Assembly: GCA_021779795.1 (NCBI GenBank)
Contig: JAJXZZ010000004.1
Location: 1 to 23,644, forward strand
Reading direction: 5' to 3'
DNA length: 23,644 nt
From: Acidobacteriota bacterium
Lineage (GTDB): Bacteria; Acidobacteriota; Vicinamibacteria; Vicinamibacterales; Fen-181
The notes below the pieces were generated by a model, which was not told the origin of the DNA, made no database searches, and was given only the letters and a program-made list of their open reading frames with translations. Numbering within the stretch: position 1 is the first letter of the stretch; the number at the start of each line of letters is the position of its first letter. Below are positions 1-8,272 of this stretch, one piece after another. The translations under genes were made by a program, and so were the position numbers.

Positions 1-473
1 CCGTACGGGTCGCCGTGCAGCCGCGCGGGATTGCCGGCGAGGCGACCGTTCGCGGCCACCACCCGGCCGCCGACCGGCGCCGGGATCATGGCGCGGCGCC
101 GCCCGCACCGGACGATGACGGCCGTCTCACCGGCCCGCAGCACCTGGTTCGGCTCGGGCAGGATCACCTCGGCGACGCGTGCCAGCACGTGCTGCGCCAG
201 GTCGTCGAGGCCGACGCGCAGCACCCCGACGTCACGCGGCTGCAGCCACGAGTGTCCGGCGGAGAAGTACACCCCGGGGCGCCACGTGAGCCCGTCGACG
301 CGCGTGAGGCCCATCGCGTGCCGGCGCGCCCGGCCGACCAGGCGGACGACGGCCAGGCCAGCCACGAAGACGACGGTGAGGGCTGCCAGTACCACCAGCA
401 GCACCGCGAACCGCGCGGCGAGGAACAGGATGAACAGCCCGATGTTCTGGATCGTGTCGATGACGGCTTGCAT
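1..473 (-). CDS. Membrane-anchored GcvH-like (lipoyl-fold) protein, partial at window edge
   Basis: The first 157 residues are visible; the C-terminus lies beyond base 1. The ATG at 473 follows a GAGGGAG ribosome site. Residues 11-45 form one hydrophobic membrane segment. From about residue 65 the protein follows the glycine-cleavage H-protein fold: GHSWL, then VGVLRVGLDDLAQ, then APVGGRVVAANG and NPARLHGDPYG, matching the H-protein NPELVNxxPYG region. The lysine that carries lipoate in real H-proteins (ESVKA motif) aligns with Arg125, so lipoylation is not expected. No glycine-cleavage genes are nearby; the gene is the last visible member of the HybA/HybB-like redox operon. It is a paralog, at domain level, of the protein at 929-1654. 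Its role is unknown; a structural subunit or periplasm-facing docking domain is a guess. Confidence 0.75.
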   Translation of the reverse strand, partial: MQAVIDTIQNIGLFILFLAARFAVLLVVLAALTVVFVAGLAVVRLVGRARRHAMGLTRVDGLTWRPGVYFSAGHSWLQPRDVGVLRVGLDDLAQHVLARVAEVILPEPNQVLRAGETAVIVRCGRRRAMIPAPVGGRVVAANGRLAGNPARLHGDPY

Positions 474-588
474 GGCTCCCTCTCTCTCTCTCGAAACCGA
501 ACCCCTGCGGCAAGGCTGGTCGTCGACCCGGCCGTTTCACCCTCTCGCCCAGGGCGCCCCGAGCAAGGACGAGGGGTGAAGCCTCGCC
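474..588. other. Intergenic gap with TC tract and imperfect hairpin
   Basis: This 115-base gap separates the triheme cytochrome from the second GcvH-like gene. It has a (TC)6 tract at 481-492, which reads (GA)6 just upstream of the ribosome site on the minus strand. An imperfect inverted repeat pairs 536-544 (TTCACCCTC) with 571-580 (GAGGGGTGAA, one extra G). This could be a processing or attenuation hairpin inside the operon. I see no clear promoter in it. Confidence 0.35.
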
Positions 589-936
589 CTACCGGTGACA
601 CGTCGCGCAGTCGTCGAACCCGTGCGCCGTCTTGCCGTGGCAGGCCCCGCACGCCCGGCCCTGGAGCATCGCCTCGTGCGTGATCGGCGCCTGCCGAGCG
701 CCCGTCGGCCGCTTCAGGATCGACGCCAGCTTCGGATGGCACGCGGTGCAATCCGGCTTCGCCTGGAAGCCGACGTGGTTCACGTGGCTGAACGTCACCT
801 TCCCGGGGCTGTCGCCCGACTGCGGCAGCACAATGTCGGGCGGCAGCCTGGGCAGGCTCTGCCCGGCGGCCGTCGCCGCCATCCCGAGCGCGGCCGTCAG
901 CAGGGCGGCCCGGAACGCGTTCGTGCGGCTACGCAT
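589..936 (-). CDS. Periplasmic triheme cytochrome c (c3/c7-like)
   Basis: The protein has 115 residues. An N-terminal signal peptide (about residues 1-25, ending ATAAG) is followed by three heme-attachment motifs: CTACH at 63, CGACH at 96 and CATCH at 110. His51 and His54 (SHVNH) resemble the axial histidines of class III cytochromes, so bis-His low-potential hemes are likely. Three hemes in about 90 mature residues fits the c7/c3 superfamily. The start overlaps the stop of the upstream GcvH-like gene by 8 bases and has a strong GAAGGAGG ribosome site. It probably carries electrons between the HybA/HybB-like membrane complex and another periplasmic partner. The exact partner is not shown by the sequence. 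Confidence 0.88.
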   Translation of the reverse strand: MRSRTNAFRAALLTAALGMAATAAGQSLPRLPPDIVLPQSGDSPGKVTFSHVNHVGFQAKPDCTACHPKLASILKRPTGARQAPITHEAMLQGRACGACHGKTAHGFDDCATCHR

Positions 937-1654
937 GGCGGCCTCCTTCGTCGGTCAGGAAGAACCGCCGGGCCACCTGGTCCCAGTGCTCGTGCGACAG
1001 GCTGCGCGCCAGCCCGTCCACCAGGTGGCCGCCATCGAGATACACGCGGCCCAGTTCGGCGGGCGCCATCTGGGCGCCCAGCGTCTCGCAGACGCCGTCC
1101 ATCCACCGCCGCGCCAGCGAGCCCGACAGCAGGTTCTTGAGGTTCGCGGCCAGCTTGGCGCTCCGCACCTTCAGCAGCCAGCCGTCGGCGTACGGCGATT
1201 CCTTGACGACGTCCGACGCCGCGGCGACGGCCGGGTTGACGGCCACTACCTCGCCGTCCACGGGCGAGAGCATCGACACCGCCGCGCCGCCCGCATCCAG
1301 CGTCAGCGCCGGCGCGCCCTGCACGAGCTGGGCCCCCACCGCGGGCAGCTGCACGCGCCCGAGCGGCCCGACGAGCTTCTGCGCGAAGTCGCTCATGCCC
1401 ACCGTCACCATGTCATCGCCCTCCAGCCGAACCCAGGCGTGCCCGGGATGGAAGAAGAGGTCCGCGGGCACCTGGAAGAACCCGGCCAGTTGGTCGGCCC
1501 ACGCCCACCCCGGCGCCGTCGCCACCGCGACCGCGGGCGCCTCGCGCAGCGGCCTGGCGAACTTCCAGAACAGCAGGAACAGCGGCAGGTACGACACGGC
1601 GAGCAGGTACTCGACCGCCTTGAGCCAGTAAATCGTGATGAGATCGTGTCCCAT
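929..1654 (-). CDS. Membrane-anchored GcvH-like protein without lipoyl lysine
   Basis: The protein has 241 residues. The chosen ATG at 1654 lies 9 bases after GAGGAGG and 4 bases after the HybB-like stop; an in-frame ATG at 1723 would overlap HybB and lacks such a site. Residues 10-32 form a membrane segment. Residues about 64-165 match the H-protein fold: FFHPGHAWVRLEGD, VTVGMSDFAQKL, LSPVDGEVVAVN and KESPYADGWLLKV. Gly123 sits where H-proteins have the lipoyl lysine. A C-terminal extension of about 75 residues (YLDGGHLVDGLA, then a region rich in W and F) is not part of H-protein. The position between a NrfD-type subunit and a cytochrome argues for a subunit of that redox complex, not for glycine metabolism. 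Confident in the fold, not in the function. Confidence 0.82.
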   Translation of the reverse strand: MGHDLITIYWLKAVEYLLAVSYLPLFLLFWKFARPLREAPAVAVATAPGWAWADQLAGFFQVPADLFFHPGHAWVRLEGDDMVTVGMSDFAQKLVGPLGRVQLPAVGAQLVQGAPALTLDAGGAAVSMLSPVDGEVVAVNPAVAAASDVVKESPYADGWLLKVRSAKLAANLKNLLSGSLARRWMDGVCETLGAQMAPAELGRVYLDGGHLVDGLARSLSHEHWDQVARRFFLTDEGGRHA

Positions 1655-1658
1655 CGGA

Positions 1659-2897
1659 CTATGCCTCCTCATGGGCCTGCGGAAAGTCCGGGTGCTCGTG
1701 GAGCACCGGCATGCGGTTGACAATCCAGCGGAACGTCATGATGCCGATCGTGATGATGGTCACCGAGATCATGATCTCGATGAACCCGGGCACGTAGCGC
1801 TGCGGCGCGTTGTAGTTGAACGCGATCACCGAGAGGTTCAGCCGGTTGACGACGATCCCGAGCACCGTCCACGCCGCCACCCAGCGCGCCAGGGTGGCCT
1901 TCTGCCGGCGGACCGCGATGGCGAACAGGAAGCTCGGCGCCAGCACGAACCCCACGACCTCGAACAGGAACCAGTAGCCGTACGGGGTCAGCAGCAGGTC
2001 GAAGCGCCCGCTGTCCACGAGCCCCTGCAGTTTCAGGAAGAAGTAGGCGAACAGCACGACGGCCGCGCCGCGCGCCAGGCCGAGCGTCAGCTTGTCGGCC
2101 TGCGCGTGATGATGCGGGTCGATCTGCGACTTGAACACCCGGTGCGAGAGCCCGCTCTCGACGATCACCATGCTGAGCCCGGCGATGATGGCGGACACGA
2201 AGAAGAAGATCGGGACGAAGCCCGAGTACCACAGCGGGTGCACCCGGTGCGGCATCATCAGGAACAGCGCGCCGAGCGACGACTGGTGCAACGTCGAGAG
2301 GCAGGTGCCGAGGATCGTGAGCGCCAGCGTCAGGCGGATCGCCCACGCGCGGGCCCGCTTGAAGCCCAGCCACTCGAAGGCCACCGGGCTGAACTCGAGC
2401 GCGAGCACGGTGAGGTAGAGGGCCACGCACCAGCCCACCTCGAACATCACCGACCCGGTGCCGTACGAGTAGACCATCGGCACCGGCAGCTTCCACGGCC
2501 GGCCGAGGTCGGCGCACAGGCCGATGACGACGAACAGGTAGCCCAGGAACCCGGTGAGCACGGCCGGACGCACGATCGGGTGGTACTCTTCGAGGCCGAG
2601 GATGTACACCGCCGTCGCCAGCGTGAACCCGCCGGCCGCCAGCGCGACGCCGCTCATCACGTCGAGGCCGATCCAGATCCCCCAGGGGTTCATCTGCGTC
2701 AGGTGGGTGGACGCCCCGATGCCGAAGGCGAAGCGGTAGACGATGAGCGGCACGCCGACGGCGAGGATCAGCGCGAACACGGCGTTGGCCGGCGTGAGCA
2801 GCGACTTCAGGTAGTCCCGAAGCGGCATGCCCAGGAAGATCTTCTCGGTGAACCAGGCCCGGGTGCCGAGCCCGGGGTCCATGGTGGTGTCAGTCAT
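1659..2897 (-). CDS. hybB: HybB/NrfD-family integral membrane quinone-interacting subunit
   Basis: The protein has 412 residues with about ten hydrophobic helices, starting near residue 36 (LTPANAVFALILAVGVPLIVY). It matches the HybB branch of the NrfD/PsrC family: the HLTQMNPWGIWIGLDVMSG segment, STLHQSSLGALFLM and an RLNLSVIAF stretch near the C-terminus are typical. Family members bind menaquinone and pass electrons to or from a periplasmic ferredoxin subunit, here the HybA-like protein encoded just upstream. The start overlaps the hybA stop by 8 bases and follows AAGGAGG. No hydrogenase catalytic subunits lie in this operon; the hydrogenase at 16546-20994 has its own cytochrome b. The partner may therefore not be a hydrogenase. 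The symbol reflects family membership only. Confidence 0.9.
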   Translation of the reverse strand: MTDTTMDPGLGTRAWFTEKIFLGMPLRDYLKSLLTPANAVFALILAVGVPLIVYRFAFGIGASTHLTQMNPWGIWIGLDVMSGVALAAGGFTLATAVYILGLEEYHPIVRPAVLTGFLGYLFVVIGLCADLGRPWKLPVPMVYSYGTGSVMFEVGWCVALYLTVLALEFSPVAFEWLGFKRARAWAIRLTLALTILGTCLSTLHQSSLGALFLMMPHRVHPLWYSGFVPIFFFVSAIIAGLSMVIVESGLSHRVFKSQIDPHHHAQADKLTLGLARGAAVVLFAYFFLKLQGLVDSGRFDLLLTPYGYWFLFEVVGFVLAPSFLFAIAVRRQKATLARWVAAWTVLGIVVNRLNLSVIAFNYNAPQRYVPGFIEIMISVTIITIGIMTFRWIVNRMPVLHEHPDFPQAHEEA

Positions 2898-3789
2898 GCT
2901 GCGCCTCCTTCACGGCCTCGGATGGCGCCTCGGGGCGCCGCCGGCTGAACGCGTAGAGCCCCATCAGGAGCGGAGGCCACAGCGTCAGGACGAACGGGAC
3001 CGCCGCGAGCGCGGTCCGGGTCAGCTCCGGCGGGGAGGTCGGGCCGAGATCGGTCCGGAACCCGAGCGTCTCGAACGGGACGTCCGTGATGTAGAGCCAG
3101 CTCGTGCCGCCCGCCTCGCTCTCGCCGTAGACGTGATGCACGTACTTCCCGGGGTTCTGGTAGATGCGCGTCCGCGCCTCCTCCAGCAGCTGGTCGCGCG
3201 GGCCGAACGTCAGCGCGCCGGTCGGGCACACCGAGGCGCACGCCGGCTTCAGGCCCTGGGCCTGCCGCTCGGCGCAGAACGAGCACTTGTGGATGTACGG
3301 CGCGGCCGACGCGAAGTCGAACTTCGGCACGTCGAACTGGCACGCCACCATGCAGTACCGGCAGCCGAGGCAGCGCTCCTTGTGGTAGACCACCGGGCCC
3401 GCCGCCGTCTTCTCGAGCGCCTTGGCCAGGCAGGCCGACGCGCACGCGGGGTCGAGGCAGTGCATGCACTGGTGCTTGACGTACCGCGCGTCCCCCTTCG
3501 CCGAGTGCTGGCCGCCGCGGTTGACGACCGTGTAGACGCCGACGTCGGTGGTCCGGGTCTTCGCGAACACTGCCTCGTCTCCCGCCATTGCCGGGGCGGG
3601 CAGTTGATTGGCTTCGCCGCACGCCGCCTCGCAGGCGCGGCAGCCGGCGCACAGCGTCGTGTCCACCAGCACGCCGGGCGTCCCGGGGGCGTGCCGCGGC
3701 GCAGCGGCGGCCGCTCTCGGCCTCGCCACGACGCCGGCCGCCCCCGCCGCCCCCGCGAACTTGATGAACGTTCTCCGACTGAGATCCAT
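2890..3789 (-). CDS. hybA: HybA-like Tat-exported four-[4Fe-4S] ferredoxin with C-terminal anchor
   Basis: The protein has 299 residues. A twin-arginine signal (SRRTFIKFAG, residues 4-13) predicts folded export to the periplasm. Sixteen cysteines in four groups would bind four [4Fe-4S] clusters: C47/50/53/57, C108/111/116/120, C140/143/146/150 and C169/172/184/188. A C-terminal membrane helix at about 262-281 is typical of HybA and its relatives. In the family this subunit relays electrons between a catalytic subunit or cytochrome and the HybB/NrfD membrane partner, encoded immediately downstream with an 8-base overlap. The ATG at 3789 follows TGGAG at good spacing. No catalytic molybdopterin or NiFe subunit is in this operon, so the electron donor or acceptor is open. 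Confidence 0.9.
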   Translation of the reverse strand: MDLSRRTFIKFAGAAGAAGVVARPRAAAAAPRHAPGTPGVLVDTTLCAGCRACEAACGEANQLPAPAMAGDEAVFAKTRTTDVGVYTVVNRGGQHSAKGDARYVKHQCMHCLDPACASACLAKALEKTAAGPVVYHKERCLGCRYCMVACQFDVPKFDFASAAPYIHKCSFCAERQAQGLKPACASVCPTGALTFGPRDQLLEEARTRIYQNPGKYVHHVYGESEAGGTSWLYITDVPFETLGFRTDLGPTSPPELTRTALAAVPFVLTLWPPLLMGLYAFSRRRPEAPSEAVKEAQHD

Positions 3790-3812
3790 ACGTGTCTCCA
3801 GGTTGCTGAGCC

Positions 3813-3890
3813 TTACCGGACATGCGCCAGCGAGGTGGACAGCACGAGTAGCGCGAGCGCCGCCAAGGCCAACGGCAGTGCGAGGATCAT
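3813..3890 (-). CDS. 25-residue single-pass membrane microprotein
   Basis: A short frame of 25 codons starts at ATG 3890 and ends TAA at 3813. Its start overlaps the stop of the upstream cysteine-rich gene as ATGA, and the HybA-like gene begins 23 bases after its stop, so it fills the gap exactly. The peptide is almost wholly hydrophobic (MILALPLALAALALLVL, then STSLAHVR), giving one helix followed by a positively charged end. This resembles the tiny accessory subunits found in other respiratory complexes, such as CydX. The junction and composition support a real gene, but nothing in the sequence gives a function. It could be an assembly or stabilising subunit of the HybA/HybB-like complex. 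Confidence 0.6.
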   Translation of the reverse strand: MILALPLALAALALLVLSTSLAHVR

Positions 3891-4108
3891 CGCTGCACCC
3901 CTTTCCGCGCTTCGACGGTTTCGAGCGCCGCGTCGTGCTCCGGGCAGGCCTTCAGGCGTTCCGACAGTTCCTTGAACAGCGGGCACTGCTGAAAATCTCC
4001 ACCCAGGCACGGGTTCGCCGAAGCCAGCCGGTCGAGCGGGACCATCTTCTTGACCGGGTAGGCCCGACAGAACAACATCACGACTTCCTTGAGATGTGGG
4101 CAGGACAT
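3887..4108 (-). CDS. Small five-cysteine protein of unknown function, first gene of the operon
   Basis: The protein has 73 residues and no signal peptide or membrane helix, so it is likely cytoplasmic. I chose the ATG at 4108 because the sigma-54-type promoter at 4136-4150 predicts a transcript start near 4124; the longer in-frame ATG at 4180 would lie upstream of the promoter. Cysteines are at 3, 14, 34, 42 and 55, in the contexts MSCPHL, MLFCRAYPVKKM, NPCLGG, QQCPLF and KACPEH. The spacing could bind a metal or iron-sulfur cluster. The ribosome site is weak (AGAGAA). I do not recognise a named family. Being first in the operon, it might be an assembly or regulatory factor, but that is a guess. 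Confidence 0.72.
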   Translation of the reverse strand: MSCPHLKEVVMLFCRAYPVKKMVPLDRLASANPCLGGDFQQCPLFKELSERLKACPEHDAALETVEARKGVQR

Positions 4109-4135
4109 TCGTTCAGTTCTCTGCCCGATAACAGA

Positions 4136-4150
4136 GCAAGGGGGGTGCCA
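4136..4150 (-). promoter_or_regulatory. Sigma-54 (-24/-12) promoter of the HybA/HybB-like operon
   Basis: On the minus strand the sequence reads TGGCAC, five C, then TTGC followed by T. This matches the sigma-54 consensus TGGCACG-N4-TTGCW at all the key positions, with the GG and GC doublets correctly 12 bases apart. The predicted start of transcription is near 4124, about 16 bases before the ATG at 4108. A sigma-54 activator is encoded just upstream (4399-5781). Confidence 0.85.
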
Positions 4151-4297
4151 GGCGCGCTGAGCGCCGGCATGGCGCCGCAAGCGCCTGCGAATGCAATGAC
4201 TTGGAAGGTGAGCCCGGAACGCGGCCGATCGCCGCTCGCAGAGAGAGTGTCGAGGATCTCAGCAGCCCGTTTGCCGCCAAGGCGAACGAACAGGCGA

Positions 4298-4331
4298 ATA
4301 CGCGCGAATACAGGCCGGTATTCGCGCGTAT
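4298..4331. terminator. Perfect 14-bp inverted repeat after the NtrC-type gene
   Basis: Bases 4298-4311 (ATACGCGCGAATAC) pair perfectly with 4318-4331 around a 6-base loop (AGGCCG). It lies 68 bases past the stop of the NtrC-type gene and upstream of the next promoter, where a terminator is expected. There is no T-run after the stem on either strand, so it is either a factor-assisted or processed terminator, or a protein-binding site between the activator sites and the promoter. Confidence 0.5.
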
Positions 4332-4339
4332 CGGGAGAC

Positions 4340-4376
4340 TGTTGAACGTTTCAACGCACTGTTGGAAAGATCAGCA
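4340..4376. promoter_or_regulatory. Tandem palindromic activator sites (candidate UAS)
   Basis: Site 1 (4340-4356) is TGTTGAACGTTTCAACG, a palindrome with arms TGTTGA/TCAACG. Site 2 (4360-4376) is TGTTGGAAAGATCAGCA, a weaker match with arms TGTTG/CAGCA. The centres are 20 bases apart, two helical turns, as is common for paired NtrC-family dimers. They lie about 224 and 244 bases upstream of the predicted start at 4124. Site 1 shares its arms and spacer length with the palindrome at 16513-16533. Confidence 0.65.
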
Positions 4377-4398
4377 GGCCGATGAGGCCAGCCCCCGG

Positions 4399-5773
<1,375 letters not shown>

Positions 5774-5781
<8 letters not shown>

Positions 5782-6337
5782 AGTGGTCGTGTCCTTGCGT
5801 GCTGAGCTCAGCGTAACGCGACTCGCAGTCGTGGCAGAGCGACGGTTGCTTGAGGTCCACCTGCGCCAGCGTGACCGAGCGGGCCATCACGCACGTCGGC
5901 TGCGGGCAGTGCAGCAGGCCGAACGTGTGGCCCAGCTCGTGGAGGCATTCCTTCTGCAGGCGCGATCCGAGCAGTGCCGAGTCGGGCCGGAAGCCGTTGT
6001 CCGACAGCAGGCGCGCCGTCGACACCACCGCCGCCGTCCCGCCGAGCTGCGCCTCCCCGTACACGAACGTCAGGATCGGGATGAACAGGTCCACGTCCGT
6101 GATGCCGACCACCTTCCCGGCGTGCGCGGGGCGCCGATCGATGAGCCACTTGAGGATCCTCGTGGACGAATGCTGCTGCCGGCGCGGGTCGTAGGCGTCG
6201 GTGGGGCGGTCGTGGCCCAGCCAGGTGCGCGCCGGCACGCGGAACGCGTGCTCGGCCTGCTTGCGCACCGAGCCGAGCAGGTCGTGGTCCGCCGCCGCGC
6301 CGCCGATCCACCACAGGTAGACCTCCACGTCGGGCAT
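5774..6337 (-). CDS. amzA: Archaemetzincin-family zinc metalloprotease
   Basis: The protein has 187 residues. It carries the archaemetzincin zinc signature HELGHTFGLLHC at 133-144, followed by C149, M151 and a C-x2-C pair (C168, C171), that is the four extra cysteines that bind a second zinc in this family. There is no signal peptide, so it is probably cytoplasmic. The start lies 5 bases after the kinase stop, with AGGAGG overlapping that stop; the end overlaps the activator gene by 8 bases. It is thus translated as part of a two-component operon, an uncommon place for this enzyme. Substrates of archaemetzincins are poorly known. A role in turning over the kinase, the regulator or a cytochrome assembly factor is speculation. 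Confidence 0.9.
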
Positions 6338-6342
6338 CCTCC

Positions 6343-8022
6343 TCAGGCCCGCGTGCCGGGCGCCGCCGCCGCGTCCGCGCCGGCCGCGGCGCGGCCCGTC
6401 GTCGCGATCGGCAGCCGCACCACGACGGTCGTGCCCTTGCCGACCTCGCTCTGGATGTCCAGCGTGCCGCCGTGCCGGTCGATGATCCCGTAGACGACCG
6501 ACAGCCCGAGCCCCGTGCCCTTCTCCTTGGTCGTGAAGAACGGGTCGAGGATGTGCGACAGGTGCTCGGGCGCGATGCCGGGCCCGGTGTCGGTGAGGCG
6601 CACCTCGACGCTCGTCCCGACGGCCCGCGACGCCACCCGCAGCGTGCCGCCGTTGGCCATCGCCTCGCACGCGTTCATCGCGACGTTGACGAACGACTGA
6701 CGCAGCTGGCCGAAGTCCGCCTTGACCAGCGGCAGCGGCGGCAGGTCCTTCTCGAGCGTGACGTTCTGCATCTGGAGGCGGTGGGCGAGCAGCGACAGCG
6801 CCTCCTCGACCACGCCGCTGACGTCGAGGTCCTTCAGGCTCGGCGGCCGCTGGCGCGCGAAGTCGAGCAGGTTCCGCACGATCGCGCTGCACCGCTCCGT
6901 CTCGCGCTGCACCAGGCGGAGGTTGCGCGCGCAGGTCTCGCGCATGCCGTCGGTGAACTCGCCCTCCTCGTGCATCCGGATGAGCAGCTTCGCGTAGGTC
7001 AGGATCCCCGCCAGCGGGTTGTTGATCTCGTGCGCCACCGAGGCCGCGAGCTTGCCGAGCGACGACATCTTCTCGGACTGGATGAGCTGCGCCTGCGCGC
7101 TCCTGAGCGCGGTCGTCCGCTCCTCGACCTGGTGCTCCAGGCTCTCGTTGAGGGCGCGGAGATCGGCGTGCGCCTGCTGGAGCGAGAAGGTCATCTGGTT
7201 GAACGAGGCGGCCAGCCGCCCGATCTCGTCGGTGCGCCGCATCGCGATCCGGTGCGACAGGTCCCCCTGCGCCACCGACCCGGTGGCCGCCACGATCTCG
7301 CCGAGCGGCCGGATCACGTAGCCGCGGACGAAGAGGCCGACCGCCACCGCGAGCAGGATGATGCCGATGGCCGACACCACCGTCGTCCGGCGCCCGAGCG
7401 CCTGGACGGCCTGGTCCTCGTCGGCGAGCGACATCGCGATGTCCACGACCCCCAGCACCTGCTTGCTGGCGGGGTGCTCGTGGCACGCGGCCGACGAGCA
7501 GCTCGGCTCGTTGTAGATGGGGGTGATCATCGCCAGCACGCGGTGGCCGTTGCGGCTGAAGATGCGCGAGCGCGACGGCACGTTCAGCCGCACGAGCGGC
7601 TGGTTCGCCGCGTGGCAGGCGTAGCAGGCCTCCGCGCGCTTGTCCACCAGCCGCCCGATCTCGGAGCGGTCGGTCGAGAACGTGACGCGGCCCTCCTTGT
7701 TGAGCATCCGCACCTGCTCGATGCCCTTCAGCCGGCCGATCATCTCCATCGTCCGGTACGCGTCGGGGCGCTCGTCGATCAGCATGTAGTGATACGTGCT
7801 CGCCTTGATCGTGTCGCTGAACTGCGCCGCGCCCCGCACGACCTCGGCCGTCAGGTACGACTGCTGGGCCCGGAGGCTCGTGACGATGAGCACCGCGCCG
7901 CTGATCAGCGTGACGAGGCCGATGACGGCCGCCGCCTTGACGCCGAGGCGGTTCCACCACGTCACCTGCAGCGGGGGCGCCGTGGATCCGGCCGGCGACG
8001 GGTTCTCGCTCTGGGGAGCCAT
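6343..8022 (-). CDS. Sensor histidine kinase with periplasmic c-type heme motifs
   Basis: The protein has 559 residues; the ATG at 8022 follows GGAG and begins just before the first membrane helix (about 28-50). The periplasmic domain (51-212) contains CYACH at 133-137 and a CX4CH motif, CSSAACH, at 175-181, both able to hold covalent heme. The second helix (213-235) is followed by HAMP (about 236-290), a dimerisation region with phospho-acceptor H331 (ASVAHEINNPLAGIL), and a HATPase domain with TDTGPGI and GTGLGLSVVYGI. Heme in the sensor suggests sensing of redox state or a diatomic gas. The orphan partner is the NtrC-type regulator two genes downstream. It is transcribed divergently from the SDR-fusion gene at 8273. 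Confidence 0.92.
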   Translation of the reverse strand: MAPQSENPSPAGSTAPPLQVTWWNRLGVKAAAVIGLVTLISGAVLIVTSLRAQQSYLTAEVVRGAAQFSDTIKASTYHYMLIDERPDAYRTMEMIGRLKGIEQVRMLNKEGRVTFSTDRSEIGRLVDKRAEACYACHAANQPLVRLNVPSRSRIFSRNGHRVLAMITPIYNEPSCSSAACHEHPASKQVLGVVDIAMSLADEDQAVQALGRRTTVVSAIGIILLAVAVGLFVRGYVIRPLGEIVAATGSVAQGDLSHRIAMRRTDEIGRLAASFNQMTFSLQQAHADLRALNESLEHQVEERTTALRSAQAQLIQSEKMSSLGKLAASVAHEINNPLAGILTYAKLLIRMHEEGEFTDGMRETCARNLRLVQRETERCSAIVRNLLDFARQRPPSLKDLDVSGVVEEALSLLAHRLQMQNVTLEKDLPPLPLVKADFGQLRQSFVNVAMNACEAMANGGTLRVASRAVGTSVEVRLTDTGPGIAPEHLSHILDPFFTTKEKGTGLGLSVVYGIIDRHGGTLDIQSEVGKGTTVVVRLPIATTGRAAAGADAAAAPGTRA

Positions 8023-8138
8023 GTCGCGCTCCGTGCCCGGGCGCCGGTTCGGGCGGCGGGCCTGTGAACTGTCGGAAAGATGGTCGCCTGAGGGGCATGG
8101 GCCGTGGGGGACTGGCCCGAAACCAGCGACGGCAGTAC

Positions 8139-8172
8139 ATTCTACAGCGAATGGCGCCGGCCTCGAGGCCGG
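8139..8172 (-). promoter_or_regulatory. Candidate kinase promoter -10 with adjacent 16-bp palindrome
   Basis: On the minus strand 8144-8139 reads TAGAAT, one base off the -10 consensus. No -35 hexamer is visible at 17 bases; that position instead falls in CCGGCCTCGAGGCCGG (8157-8172), a perfect 16-bp palindrome. The palindrome could be an activator or repressor site shared with the divergent gene at 8273. In such GC-rich DNA it might also be chance. Confidence 0.3.
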
Positions 8173-8233
8173 ATGGTGAAATTTCCAACGGCTTCCCGCC
8201 GTCCACGCCCCCCTCCGCGCCGCGGCCGGCGGC

Positions 8234-8259
8234 GGCGCGCGGTATATAATCGCCGCGCC
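8234..8259 (+). promoter_or_regulatory. Promoter -10 flanked by inverted repeat, upstream of SDR fusion gene
   Basis: TATAAT at 8245-8250 stands out in a GC-rich gap and is 22 bases before the ATG at 8273. It is flanked by GGCGCG (8234-8239) and CGCGCC (8254-8259), an inverted repeat over the start region that could be an operator. No good -35 is seen, so activation by a factor is possible. Confidence 0.45.
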
Positions 8260-8272
8260 ACGTCGCACGCTT

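Noticed and set aside
929..1654. Glycine-cleavage H-protein function
   Set aside because: The lipoyl lysine is missing, the protein has a membrane helix, and no gcvT or gcvP is nearby.
1659..3789. Treating the HybA/HybB-like pair as parts of the window's hydrogenase
   Set aside because: They are about 13 kb from the hydrogenase genes, under a different promoter class, and the hydrogenase has its own cytochrome b. They could still interact, but the sequence does not show it.
3891..4010. N-terminal extension of the 25-residue peptide to an ATG at 4010 (65 residues)
   Set aside because: The extra 40 codons lie out of frame inside the cysteine-rich gene; the ATGA junction at 3887-3890 marks the true start.
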